64,000 bases of DNA, from positions 1-64,000 of the forward strand of contig DASZMX010000046.1 in NCBI GenBank assembly GCA_035551475.1. The letters run 5' to 3'. Below, piece by piece: positions 8,784-16,357 of this stretch. A program made the position numbers and the translations under genes. Every line of letters starts with the position of its first letter. The first letter of the stretch is position 1. Below the pieces are notes generated by a model. That model was not told the origin of the DNA and made no database searches. It saw nothing but the letters and a program-made list of their open reading frames with translations. This DNA comes from DASZMX01 sp035551475 (GTDB lineage Bacteria; Verrucomicrobiota; Verrucomicrobiia; Limisphaerales; Palsa-1400).

Positions 8784-10109
8784 TTATCTTTCGTTAGGAT
8801 AAGTGGCGGATAAAGCGGACATTTTTTTCACGGAAGACTGCCTCGCGGCGATCTGCAGGAGCTGGTTTTCTTCGGAGGGAAAGAGCATGGTTTTAAATTT
8901 GAGGGCGGCGGACGTGTAACGCTCCGCGTCAGCGGACTGGCCGAGGGCCTGGGCGATGGCAGCCGCGTGAAAAAACAGGCGCGCGTCCTGCGTGCCTTCC
9001 GCCAGGGCCTTGTGCATTTCCGTCTGCGCTTCCGGCAGCCGGCCATTGGCCTGCAAAGCCCACGCCAGGGCGTCATGCGTGAAAACATCGCCGCGCACGG
9101 TCAACTCCCGCTCGGCCAGGCGCAAGGCCACATCGGGATGGCGTCCGCGCGTGGCCAAATACAACGCGTAAGACCGCGGATCTTCCACCGCGCCTCGCCG
9201 CTCCAATTCGTTTTCGACCGCCGCCGCCGCATTGGTCTGGCCGGCCCGGCGCAACGTGTCGGCCAGCAGCCATTGCGGCTCCGGCAGGTGCGAGAGGTCG
9301 GCCGCCTTCTGAAAAGATTGAATCGCGCCGCCCACGTCCCCCAGCGCCAGTTCGATGCGCCCGTCCGCCGCGTGTCCCACCGCGTTGTCCGGCAGAATCT
9401 GCAAACTCCGCGCCACGACTTTCCGGCTTTCCGCCACATTTCCCAGTTGCAATTGGTACAACGCCAGCCGAGTCAGCGCCCAGGAGGTCGGCTCGGCGTT
9501 CAGCGGGCTGCCCGCGCCGCTCGCCAGCGTCATCGCTTCAACCGCCCCATCCACGTCGCCCGTGATCCATCGCACCTGCGCGATCCGGCCATATGATTGC
9601 AAATCCGGCCGGCGATTGACCATTTCCTGATACGCATCCACGGCCTCGCGCACTTTGCCGAGGTCAAACTCGACGTCGCCCAATAACCCGAAATCAAAAG
9701 CCATCCCGCGCGTTTGGGTCAGTTTCAGGGCAATCGGCTCCGCATCCTTGAAGCGATGCAGGCTATGCCACACATGGCCTTTGAGGAGCAACGCGGCGGG
9801 GGCATTGGAGGAAGAGGTTTCCAGGCAAAGCGCGCATTGCTCGGCCAGCTTGTAATAGCCAGGATCATTGGCCTCACGCGCCTTGTCAACATAAAGCCAA
9901 CCCAGGCGCTCCACCAAAGGCTCCGCGACCCGCGCCTCTTTAATGCGCGCCTGCGTCCGCTTGATTTCCAAGTCCACTTTGTTGGACTGGCCCTCGGTGG
10001 AATCGACCAGAATGACGCGACACGATTCGCACGCCAGATCAGCCGAAAAGGCGCGAAAAGCGCAGCTGACAACAGCAAGGCCGAGCAGGAGTGGTTTCTT
10101 AAATCGCAT
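8784..10109 (-). CDS. Exported TPR-repeat protein of the DUF4331 operon
   Basis: A 441-residue protein with a signal peptide (MRFKKPLLLGLAVVSC..., cut near AFS-AD), a CESC motif just after the cleavage site, then about ten helical tetratricopeptide-like repeats. The ATG at 10109 is chosen because it begins a proper signal peptide; the frame stays open to 10241. TPRs scaffold protein complexes, so it probably organises the DUF4331 and HupE-like products in the periplasm. It is the first gene of the three-gene operon. Confidence 0.8.
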   Translation of the reverse strand: MRFKKPLLLGLAVVSCAFRAFSADLACESCRVILVDSTEGQSNKVDLEIKRTQARIKEARVAEPLVERLGWLYVDKAREANDPGYYKLAEQCALCLETSSSNAPAALLLKGHVWHSLHRFKDAEPIALKLTQTRGMAFDFGLLGDVEFDLGKVREAVDAYQEMVNRRPDLQSYGRIAQVRWITGDVDGAVEAMTLASGAGSPLNAEPTSWALTRLALYQLQLGNVAESRKVVARSLQILPDNAVGHAADGRIELALGDVGGAIQSFQKAADLSHLPEPQWLLADTLRRAGQTNAAAAVENELERRGAVEDPRSYALYLATRGRHPDVALRLAERELTVRGDVFTHDALAWALQANGRLPEAQTEMHKALAEGTQDARLFFHAAAIAQALGQSADAERYTSAALKFKTMLFPSEENQLLQIAARQSSVKKMSALSATYPNER

Positions 10110-10210
10110 CGATGGCCCAGACCCTGACATGCCCGGCCTTGTCGCGATATAAGGGCGAATCCTAGCCGTTTCGCCGGGGAGCGCACTGAGTCTAAAAGCG
10201 CACCTTCGTT

Positions 10211-10945
10211 CTATGAGGCAGCGAGTTTCGCGCGCAGCCAACCGGGGCGATTCGTCGTCAAACCGTTAATGCCGAGGCTCTCCCAACGCCGTGCCCGCCG
10301 CGGTTGGTCGGTCGTCCAAACATAAATTTTTTGCCCCGCCGCGTGCGCTAAATCGATGAAATCCCGAGTCAGACGGCGCCGGGATGCGAGATTGAGTCCG
10401 TTAAAATTAGAATTTATCGAAATTTCAAGCAATTGCGCCGGCGTGGGTTTTCGATGTCGAAAGCGCCGCTCGCGGTGATAGGCGGAAAGCCAGTAAAGAG
10501 GAATGGCACGAGAAACTTTTCTGGCTTGCACGAGCGTGCCTTGATGAAAGCTGATCAGCGCGATGCCGGGCCGGTTTTTCACCAGCGGCAAAAGAAAGGG
10601 CAGAATTTCCGGGCCGGATTTTATCTCCAGAAAAAGCCCCTTTTCCGGCGGCAGGATTTCCAGGACTTCTTCCAAAAGAGGAACGCGTTCACCGGCCCAG
10701 GCGCGGCCCTGCCAAGCGCCGACATCCAGCGCCTTGAGCTGCGCCAAATCCAAATGACGAATCGCGCGGCGCAGGCGGCCGGTGCGCCGGGCGGTCAAGT
10801 CATGCATCGCCACCACGCGGTGGTCGCGCGTCAATTGCAGATCGATTTCCACCGCGTCGGCCCCCTGCGCGAAGCCGAGCCGGATGGCCGCCAACGTATT
10901 TTCGGGCGCGTCATGGGAGGCGCCGCGATGCGCGATGATGTCCAT
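10211..10945 (-). CDS. ugpQ: Glycerophosphodiester phosphodiesterase
   Basis: A 244-residue GDPD-family TIM barrel. Visible residues are HRGA (His6, Arg7), PENTLAA, the metal ligands in VEIDLQLT and the general acid in AMHDLTARRTG. It hydrolyses glycerophosphodiesters from phospholipid breakdown to sn-glycerol-3-phosphate and an alcohol. There is no signal peptide, so it is cytoplasmic (UgpQ-like); the gene symbol is by similarity only. The gene is divergent from gltA. Confidence 0.9.
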   Translation of the reverse strand: MDIIAHRGASHDAPENTLAAIRLGFAQGADAVEIDLQLTRDHRVVAMHDLTARRTGRLRRAIRHLDLAQLKALDVGAWQGRAWAGERVPLLEEVLEILPPEKGLFLEIKSGPEILPFLLPLVKNRPGIALISFHQGTLVQARKVSRAIPLYWLSAYHRERRFRHRKPTPAQLLEISINSNFNGLNLASRRRLTRDFIDLAHAAGQKIYVWTTDQPRRARRWESLGINGLTTNRPGWLRAKLAAS

Positions 10946-11001
10946 GCCCTATTTTTAGCTCCAATGGATTGAATGCGATAGAATTACCGCCGCGAAAACC
11001 G

Positions 11002-11031
11002 TTGACGCCGCGCCGCCCGCGAACCTAGATT
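11002..11031 (+). promoter_or_regulatory. Probable sigma70-type promoter of gltA
   Basis: TTGACG at 11002-11007, an 18-base spacer, then TAGATT at 11026-11031. This predicts a start near 11038 and a leader of about 40 bases before the citrate synthase ATG. It is a match by eye to the housekeeping consensus, five and four of six bases. Confidence 0.45.
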
Positions 11032-11078
11032 GAGCGCCAGTGTGGCAACGAATCACAATCGATTTTTCTTTTTGACTC

Positions 11079-12221
11079 ATGGTTATCACTTCTACTTCTG
11101 AATCCGTCAGCAAGGGGCTGGAGGGCGTGGTCGCGGCGGCCACCCGCCTCAGCGATGTCCGGGGCGACGTCGGCGAATTGATTTATTGCGGTTACGACAT
11201 CAATGAACTGGGCGGCAAAGTCAGCTTCGAGGAAACGGTGCACCTGCTGCATTACAACCGCCTGCCGAACCAACGGGAGTTGAAGGAATTGAAGGCCACC
11301 CTGGTGGCGGATCGCGAACTGCCGAAGGGCGTCATTGATTTTTTGCATTTGCTGCCCAAGGACACCCCGCCGATGGACGCCATTCGCACGGCGGTTTCGG
11401 CGCTGGGCTGTTTCGACCACGAGCGCGACGATAACTCCCAGGATAGCCAGCGCCGCCAGGCGATGCGGCTGATCGCGCGCATTCCGATTATCACGGCGTA
11501 TTTTCATCGTTTGCGCCAGGGCAAGACGTTGCTCCCGCCCGACCCCACCCTGGGCGAGGCCGCGAATTTCCTCTACTTGATGGATGGCGAAAAACCTTCC
11601 GCCGAAAAAGCCAGCACGCTGGATTTGTGTTATGTGCTGCACGCGGACCACGGCATGAACGCTTCCACGTTCAGCGCGCGCGTCACGATCGCCACGTTGA
11701 GCGACATGTATTCGGCGATCACCAGCGCCATCGGCACGCTCAAGGGGCCGCTGCATGGCGGAGCCAACGAAGGGGTGATCAAGATGCTCATGGAAATCGG
11801 CTCGCTCGGCAAAGTGGATTCCTACATCGACGAATGCCTGGCGCAGAAGAAAAAGATCATGGGCATCGGCCATCGCGTTTACAAGACCATCGATCCCCGC
11901 GCCCCGCAGTTGAAAAAAATGGCGCAAATTCTCAGCTCGAAAATCGGCGATCCGAAGTGGATTCAAATGAGCGAACGCATCGCCGAGCTGATGCTGAAGA
12001 AAAAGGGACTTTACGCCAACGTCGATTTTTATTCGGCCACGGTCTATTACTCGCTGGACATTCCCACTGATCTTTTCACTCCGATTTTCGCCATCGCCCG
12101 CACCGCGGGATGGACTGCCAATGTGCTGGAACAACTGGCGGACAACCGTCTGATCCGCCCGCAAAGCAGCTACACCGGCCCCGTGGGCTTGAAGGTGGTT
12201 CCCATTGAACAGCGGAAGTGA
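11079..12221 (+). CDS. gltA: Citrate synthase
   Basis: A 380-residue type II-like citrate synthase of the shorter prokaryotic class. The catalytic residues are His226 in GPLHGGAN, His265 in GIGHRVYK and Asp316 in NVDFYS, with the LHADHGMN segment at 187-194. It condenses acetyl-CoA and oxaloacetate at the entry to the TCA cycle. The length and lack of the N-terminal extension of NADH-inhibited enzymes suggest it is not NADH regulated. It is followed after 41 bases by sucC, forming a TCA operon. Confidence 0.95.
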   Translation: MVITSTSESVSKGLEGVVAAATRLSDVRGDVGELIYCGYDINELGGKVSFEETVHLLHYNRLPNQRELKELKATLVADRELPKGVIDFLHLLPKDTPPMDAIRTAVSALGCFDHERDDNSQDSQRRQAMRLIARIPIITAYFHRLRQGKTLLPPDPTLGEAANFLYLMDGEKPSAEKASTLDLCYVLHADHGMNASTFSARVTIATLSDMYSAITSAIGTLKGPLHGGANEGVIKMLMEIGSLGKVDSYIDECLAQKKKIMGIGHRVYKTIDPRAPQLKKMAQILSSKIGDPKWIQMSERIAELMLKKKGLYANVDFYSATVYYSLDIPTDLFTPIFAIARTAGWTANVLEQLADNRLIRPQSSYTGPVGLKVVPIEQRK

Positions 12222-12262
12222 CCGACGCGCCCTCCTTGAACTTTAACCTCGATATTATCTAG

Positions 12263-13471
12263 ATGAATCTGCACGAATTTCAGGCGAAACAATTGCTGGC
12301 CCAATACGGCGTGCCCGTGCCGGCGGGCGAAGTTTGCGAGACGCCCGAAGGCGCCAAAAAAATCGCGGCCGACATGTTCGCCAAAGGCGAAACGCTGGTG
12401 GTGGTCAAATCGCAAATCCACGCGGGCGGACGCGGCAAAGGCACATTTAAAAGCGGCTTTCAGGGCGGCGTGAAGCTTTGCAAAACTGCCGATGATGTGT
12501 TTGACAAAGCCAAGGCGATGCTGGGCAATGTCCTGGTCACGAAACAAACGGGGCCGGAAGGGCGTTTGGTCAAACGCCTGCTCGTGGCCGCCGCCCCGCA
12601 TATTAAGAAGGAACTTTATTGCGCCGTTCTGCTGGATCGCTCCGTGTCCAAACCGATTATCATGGTCTCGACCGAAGGCGGCATGGACATCGAGGAAGTG
12701 GCCGAAAAGCATCCGGAAAAAATCATCAAGGAAGTCATCGATCCCGCCACGGGATTGATGCCGTTCCAAGGCCGCAAACTGGCCGTCGCGCTGGGCTTGA
12801 AGGGCGATTTGATCGCCGCGGGCGCGAAGGTTTTTGCCGGCTTGTATAAAACGTGGTGGGAAACGGATGCCAGCATGCTGGAGATTAATCCTCTCTGCAT
12901 TATCGCCGGCAAGGAAGGCAAGGACTCACTCGTCGCGGTGGACGCCAAGATGAGCCTTGATGACAATGCGCTCTATCGCCATCCCAACATTCAAGCCATG
13001 CGCGATCTTGGTGAAGAGGCGCCGCTGGAAATTGAGGCCAGCAAACATAGCCTGAATTATATCAAGCTGGACGGCAGCATCGCCTGCCTCGTCAACGGCG
13101 CCGGTTTGGCCATGGCCACCATGGACATCATCCAGCATTTCGGCGGCATGCCCGCGAATTTCCTGGACGTGGGAGGCGGCGCGAGCAAAGACCAGGTGAC
13201 GGCGGCCTTTCGCATTATTCTCAGCGACCCGAACGTGAAGGGCATTCTCGTCAACATTTTTGGCGGCATCATGCAATGCGACATCATTGCCTCCGGCATT
13301 GTGGCCGCCGCGCAGGAAACGAAATTGGCGCTGCCGCTGGTGGTTCGGCTGGAGGGCAACAACGTTCAATTGGGCAAAAAAATCCTGAAAGATTCGGGCC
13401 TGCCGATCATTAGCGGCGACTCCATGGCCGACGCCGCCCGCCGCGTCGTGCAAGCCGTGAAGGCGGCATAG
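12263..13471 (+). CDS. sucC: Succinyl-CoA synthetase (ADP/GDP-forming) subunit beta
   Basis: A 402-residue ATP-grasp subunit, normal in length. It begins NLHEFQAKQLLAQYGVPVP and carries KSQIHAGGRGKG (nucleotide lysine), LEINPL, and the CoA-ligase half with NIFGGIMQCD and a VRLEGNN motif. With SucD it converts succinyl-CoA to succinate with nucleotide triphosphate formation. A TATTAT box four bases before the ATG could also allow a separate promoter. The partner sucD begins over 1 kb further on, after three small genes. Confidence 0.95.
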   Translation: MNLHEFQAKQLLAQYGVPVPAGEVCETPEGAKKIAADMFAKGETLVVVKSQIHAGGRGKGTFKSGFQGGVKLCKTADDVFDKAKAMLGNVLVTKQTGPEGRLVKRLLVAAAPHIKKELYCAVLLDRSVSKPIIMVSTEGGMDIEEVAEKHPEKIIKEVIDPATGLMPFQGRKLAVALGLKGDLIAAGAKVFAGLYKTWWETDASMLEINPLCIIAGKEGKDSLVAVDAKMSLDDNALYRHPNIQAMRDLGEEAPLEIEASKHSLNYIKLDGSIACLVNGAGLAMATMDIIQHFGGMPANFLDVGGGASKDQVTAAFRIILSDPNVKGILVNIFGGIMQCDIIASGIVAAAQETKLALPLVVRLEGNNVQLGKKILKDSGLPIISGDSMADAARRVVQAVKAA

Positions 13472-13477
13472 AAATTT

Positions 13478-13702
13478 ATGATCGACGCCAAAACCCTCGC
13501 GCAAATCAATGGGCAATACGATTGCCCGTCGGAGGCCGGACCTGCGTGGCGGGAAGCGATGGCTCTAGGCTTGGATATGTCGCTCGTCGAATACAACTTA
13601 TCTTTAACCCCATGGGAACGCCTGCTGCGAAACGATCAGGCCGCTGCTTTTATCCGCGCGGCGCAAAACGCCGAACGCAGTCAATATGGATCAACTGACT
13701 GA
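13478..13702 (+). CDS. Small hypothetical protein coupled to a nucleotidyltransferase
   Basis: A 74-residue protein, six bases after sucC and overlapping the next gene by 17 bases. Its middle reads LDMSLVEYNLSLTPWERLL, a segment I recognise from small proteins encoded directly before nucleotidyltransferase-like genes in many bacteria. The conserved pairing suggests a two-part complex, possibly toxin-antitoxin-like. There is no membrane segment, and no function has been shown. Confidence 0.65.
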   Translation: MIDAKTLAQINGQYDCPSEAGPAWREAMALGLDMSLVEYNLSLTPWERLLRNDQAAAFIRAAQNAERSQYGSTD

Positions 13703-14174
13703 AATATTGCAGCGACTCCATGATGGAAATGTTGAATTTTGTCTCATTGGCGGCCTCGCGGCGGTGCACTACGGGTCCACATTTGTCACGGTGGACATTG
13801 ATGTCTGTGCGCGCTTCACGCGGGAAAACCTAAAACGTCTTGAAGCGACAATTGCCAATTTGCATCCGTTCCACCGTATGACGCGCGATCGACGCCCTTT
13901 GGAATTGACCGACGAACTTATGGCATCGCTAAAGAATTTATATCTCGGCACCGATCTCGGTGTTCTTGATTGCTTGAGCAAGGTCGCTGGCATTGGCGGA
14001 TTTGAAGAGGTTATGTCTCGAAGCGTTCTGCGATGCTTTCCTTTCGGACAATGTTATGTTCTAAAGATCGAAGCCTTGATCGACACAAAAATGGCTATTG
14101 GAAGCGCAAAGGATAAATTGGTGGCATCTCAACTTAAAGCCATTCAAGAACGCCACCTGCACCAAAAACTTTGA
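13686..14174 (+). CDS. Nucleotidyltransferase-fold protein
   Basis: A 162-residue minimal nucleotidyltransferase-like protein. It has LIGGLAAVHYGS followed by the acidic pair VDIDV, matching the GG/GS...DxD signature of the MNT/DUF6036-like superfamily. Such proteins may act as antitoxins or modify a partner, but the substrate is unknown. It pairs with the 74-residue gene it overlaps. Codon usage is somewhat more A+T rich than in sucC and sucD, consistent with insertion into the operon. Confidence 0.7.
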   Translation: MDQLTEILQRLHDGNVEFCLIGGLAAVHYGSTFVTVDIDVCARFTRENLKRLEATIANLHPFHRMTRDRRPLELTDELMASLKNLYLGTDLGVLDCLSKVAGIGGFEEVMSRSVLRCFPFGQCYVLKIEALIDTKMAIGSAKDKLVASQLKAIQERHLHQKL

Positions 14175-14177
14175 TTT

Positions 14178-14537
14178 ATGATCAAGGAAATTGCTTTCAC
14201 GGGAAGTCCGGTCACCGACATGAAACGGGCGCGGGAATTCTATGAAGGAATGCTCGGTCTGAAAATGACGATGGAATCCGCGGGCGGCATGTGGGTGGAG
14301 TACGATCTGGGCGGGGCCACGTTCGGCCTGGGCTGTTACGGCGATGTCTGGAAGCCGCAAACCGACGGCACGATGGTGGCCTTTGAAGTGGATGACGTGG
14401 ACGCGGAGTTGGCGCGGTTGAAAGCCAAAGGCGTCCCCGTAAAAATGGAGCCCACCTCCTCGCCCGTGTGCCGTTTTGCGATTGTCAGCGATCCCGACGG
14501 CAACAAAGTCATGCTGCATAAGCGGAACGCCAAATAA
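14178..14537 (+). CDS. VOC-family (glyoxalase-like) protein
   Basis: A 119-residue vicinal-oxygen-chelate protein made of two beta-alpha-beta-beta-beta units: ITFTGSPVTDMKRAREFYEG-type start (here KEIAFTGSPVTDMKRAREFY), DLGGATFGLG, then MVAFEVDDVDAELARLK and IVSDPDGNKVMLHKR. Members are glyoxalases, dioxygenases or binding proteins; the metal ligand set is incomplete by eye, so activity is uncertain. It starts three bases after the nucleotidyltransferase gene and lies 19 bases before sucD, so it is part of the TCA operon. Confidence 0.8.
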   Translation: MIKEIAFTGSPVTDMKRAREFYEGMLGLKMTMESAGGMWVEYDLGGATFGLGCYGDVWKPQTDGTMVAFEVDDVDAELARLKAKGVPVKMEPTSSPVCRFAIVSDPDGNKVMLHKRNAK

Positions 14538-14556
14538 CCGAATTTTTTGAACCAAC

Positions 14557-15459
14557 ATGTCCATTATTGTTAAACCTGACACCAAAGTCCTCGTGCAAGG
14601 CATCACCGGCAGCTTCGGCGCGCGGCACACCCAGCTTTCCCTCGATTACGGCACCAGCGTCGTCGCGGGCGTGACGCCCGGCAAAGGCGGCCAGACGTTT
14701 GAACACGGCGGGAAAAAAATCCCTATTTTTGACACGGTGCGCGACGCGGCCGCGGCGACTGGAGCCACCGTCTCGGCTGTTTTTGTGCCGCCGCCGTTTG
14801 CGGGCGACGCCATCCTCGAAGCCACGGACGCCGGCCTGGCTTTGGTCGTATGCATCACCGAAGGCATCCCTGTCAACGACATGATCAAGGTGAAGCAAGC
14901 CATGCGCGACTCGGCGACCCGTTTGATTGGGCCGAATTGCCCGGGCATCGTGACGCCCGGCGAAGGGAAGGATTCCCACGGCGGCTGCCGCATTGGAATT
15001 TCGCCCGGCTACATTCACAAGAAAGGCAACATCGGCGTCGTGTCCCGCAGCGGCACCTTGACCTACGAAGCGGTCTGGCAATTGACCTGCCGCGGCGTCG
15101 GCCAATCGACGTGTGTGGGCATTGGCGGCGACCCGGTCAATGGCACGACCCATCTCGACATCATCAAAATGTTCAACGATGACCCGGAAACTCACGGCAT
15201 CATCATGATCGGTGAAATCGGCGGCACTGCGGAGGAAGAGGCGGCGGAATGGATCAAGGCGAAGTGCAAAAAGCCGGTGGCGGGATTTATCGCCGGCGCG
15301 ACCGCCCCTCCGGGACGCCGCATGGGCCATGCAGGCGCCATCGTCAGCGGCGGCAAAGGCGCCGCGGCGGATAAAATCGCGGCATTCCGCGCCGCCCGCA
15401 TCGGCGTGGCCGAAACGCCGTCGGATATGGCGGACACGCTTCTGAAAATGATGCGTTGA
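14557..15459 (+). CDS. sucD: Succinyl-CoA synthetase subunit alpha
   Basis: A 300-residue SucD. It has the CoA-binding VLVQGITGSFGARHT loop, the GPNCPGIVTPG segment and the phosphohistidine His258 in RRMGHAGAIVSGGKG. It is the catalytic partner of SucC in the TCA cycle. The position after three unrelated small genes is unusual, because sucC and sucD normally touch, yet the short gaps imply one transcript. Confidence 0.95.
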   Translation: MSIIVKPDTKVLVQGITGSFGARHTQLSLDYGTSVVAGVTPGKGGQTFEHGGKKIPIFDTVRDAAAATGATVSAVFVPPPFAGDAILEATDAGLALVVCITEGIPVNDMIKVKQAMRDSATRLIGPNCPGIVTPGEGKDSHGGCRIGISPGYIHKKGNIGVVSRSGTLTYEAVWQLTCRGVGQSTCVGIGGDPVNGTTHLDIIKMFNDDPETHGIIMIGEIGGTAEEEAAEWIKAKCKKPVAGFIAGATAPPGRRMGHAGAIVSGGKGAAADKIAAFRAARIGVAETPSDMADTLLKMMR

Positions 15460-15474
15460 GCGCGGCGCCATCCG

Positions 15475-16305
15475 ATGAGCTTGGTCGATTTAATCCTCAA
15501 TCTCGTCGGTCTGTTATTATGGTTTAGCTGGCGCGGCGTCACCGTCCCGGCGCCGGCCACGGGCATGACGCTCGCTTCCACGCTGCGGCCCGCCGGGCCG
15601 CCGCCGCGACGCTGGATCTACCTCGCCAGTTTGCTTGCGTTATTGGCGGTCAGAGGAGTCCTTTACTGGCAATTGGGGCCGCCGGTCGATTGGGTTCCGA
15701 AACTTCCGCTCGGCCCAACCACGCTTTCCTTCTCCAGCAATTTTCCGGAGCGCATTTTTCTGTTCTCCGGCCTGAGCTTCGCCGTGACGCTCGGCATATT
15801 TTATATCTGGCTGCTGCTCCTTTCCTGGCCCGCCGCGCGCGCGGGCGATAGCGACGCCGGACAACGCCTCATTCGAGCGCATCTCGGCGCGGTGGGACGC
15901 TGGCCGAACGGCATCAAAATCCTCCTGCCGCTTATCATTGTGGCCGGAGCGTGGTGCGCCTTGCATCCCCTGCTCAGCCGCCTCGGCATGGCTCCGCCCG
16001 CCAGTTCGCCGCTCCGGCTGGCCGGCCAAGGGGCGGTCATTGGGCTGGCCGTCTATTTGACCCTCAAATTTCTTCTGCTCGCACTGTTTTCGCTGCATTT
16101 GGTGACCAGCTACGTTTATTTGGGCGAATTCTCCGTGTGGAAAGTGGTCAACACCACCACCCGGGAATTGCTGCGCCCGGCGCAATGGCTGCCGTTGCGG
16201 GCGGGCAAGATCGATTTCGCCCCGGTCGCCGCCATTGTCGTGGTGTTTGTCGGCGCGGAATTTTGCCAGCGCGGCCTCACGCATCTTTACGAAAAACTTC
16301 TTTAG
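15475..16305 (+). CDS. YggT-like integral membrane protein
   Basis: A 276-residue membrane protein with about six hydrophobic helices. Two YggT-like halves can be seen: LILNLVGLLLWFSWR at the start, and a second with NTTTRELLRPAQWLPLRAGK followed by IDFAPVAAIVVVF, close to the YggT end motif (P...G.iDfsP). YggT proteins have poorly known roles in osmotic tolerance and membrane protein assembly. It lies 15 bases after sucD and may be co-transcribed. Confidence 0.7.
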   Translation: MSLVDLILNLVGLLLWFSWRGVTVPAPATGMTLASTLRPAGPPPRRWIYLASLLALLAVRGVLYWQLGPPVDWVPKLPLGPTTLSFSSNFPERIFLFSGLSFAVTLGIFYIWLLLLSWPAARAGDSDAGQRLIRAHLGAVGRWPNGIKILLPLIIVAGAWCALHPLLSRLGMAPPASSPLRLAGQGAVIGLAVYLTLKFLLLALFSLHLVTSYVYLGEFSVWKVVNTTTRELLRPAQWLPLRAGKIDFAPVAAIVVVFVGAEFCQRGLTHLYEKLL

Positions 16306-16357
16306 GCTGGCGCTGCTTGCCAAGTGGATGGTGGAGGTTAAATTTAGGGCATAGGAC

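Noticed and set aside
13478..14174. A classic MNT-HEPN toxin-antitoxin pair
   Set aside because: The nucleotidyltransferase fits, but the small partner lacks the HEPN RX4-6H motif, so only a general pairing is claimed.
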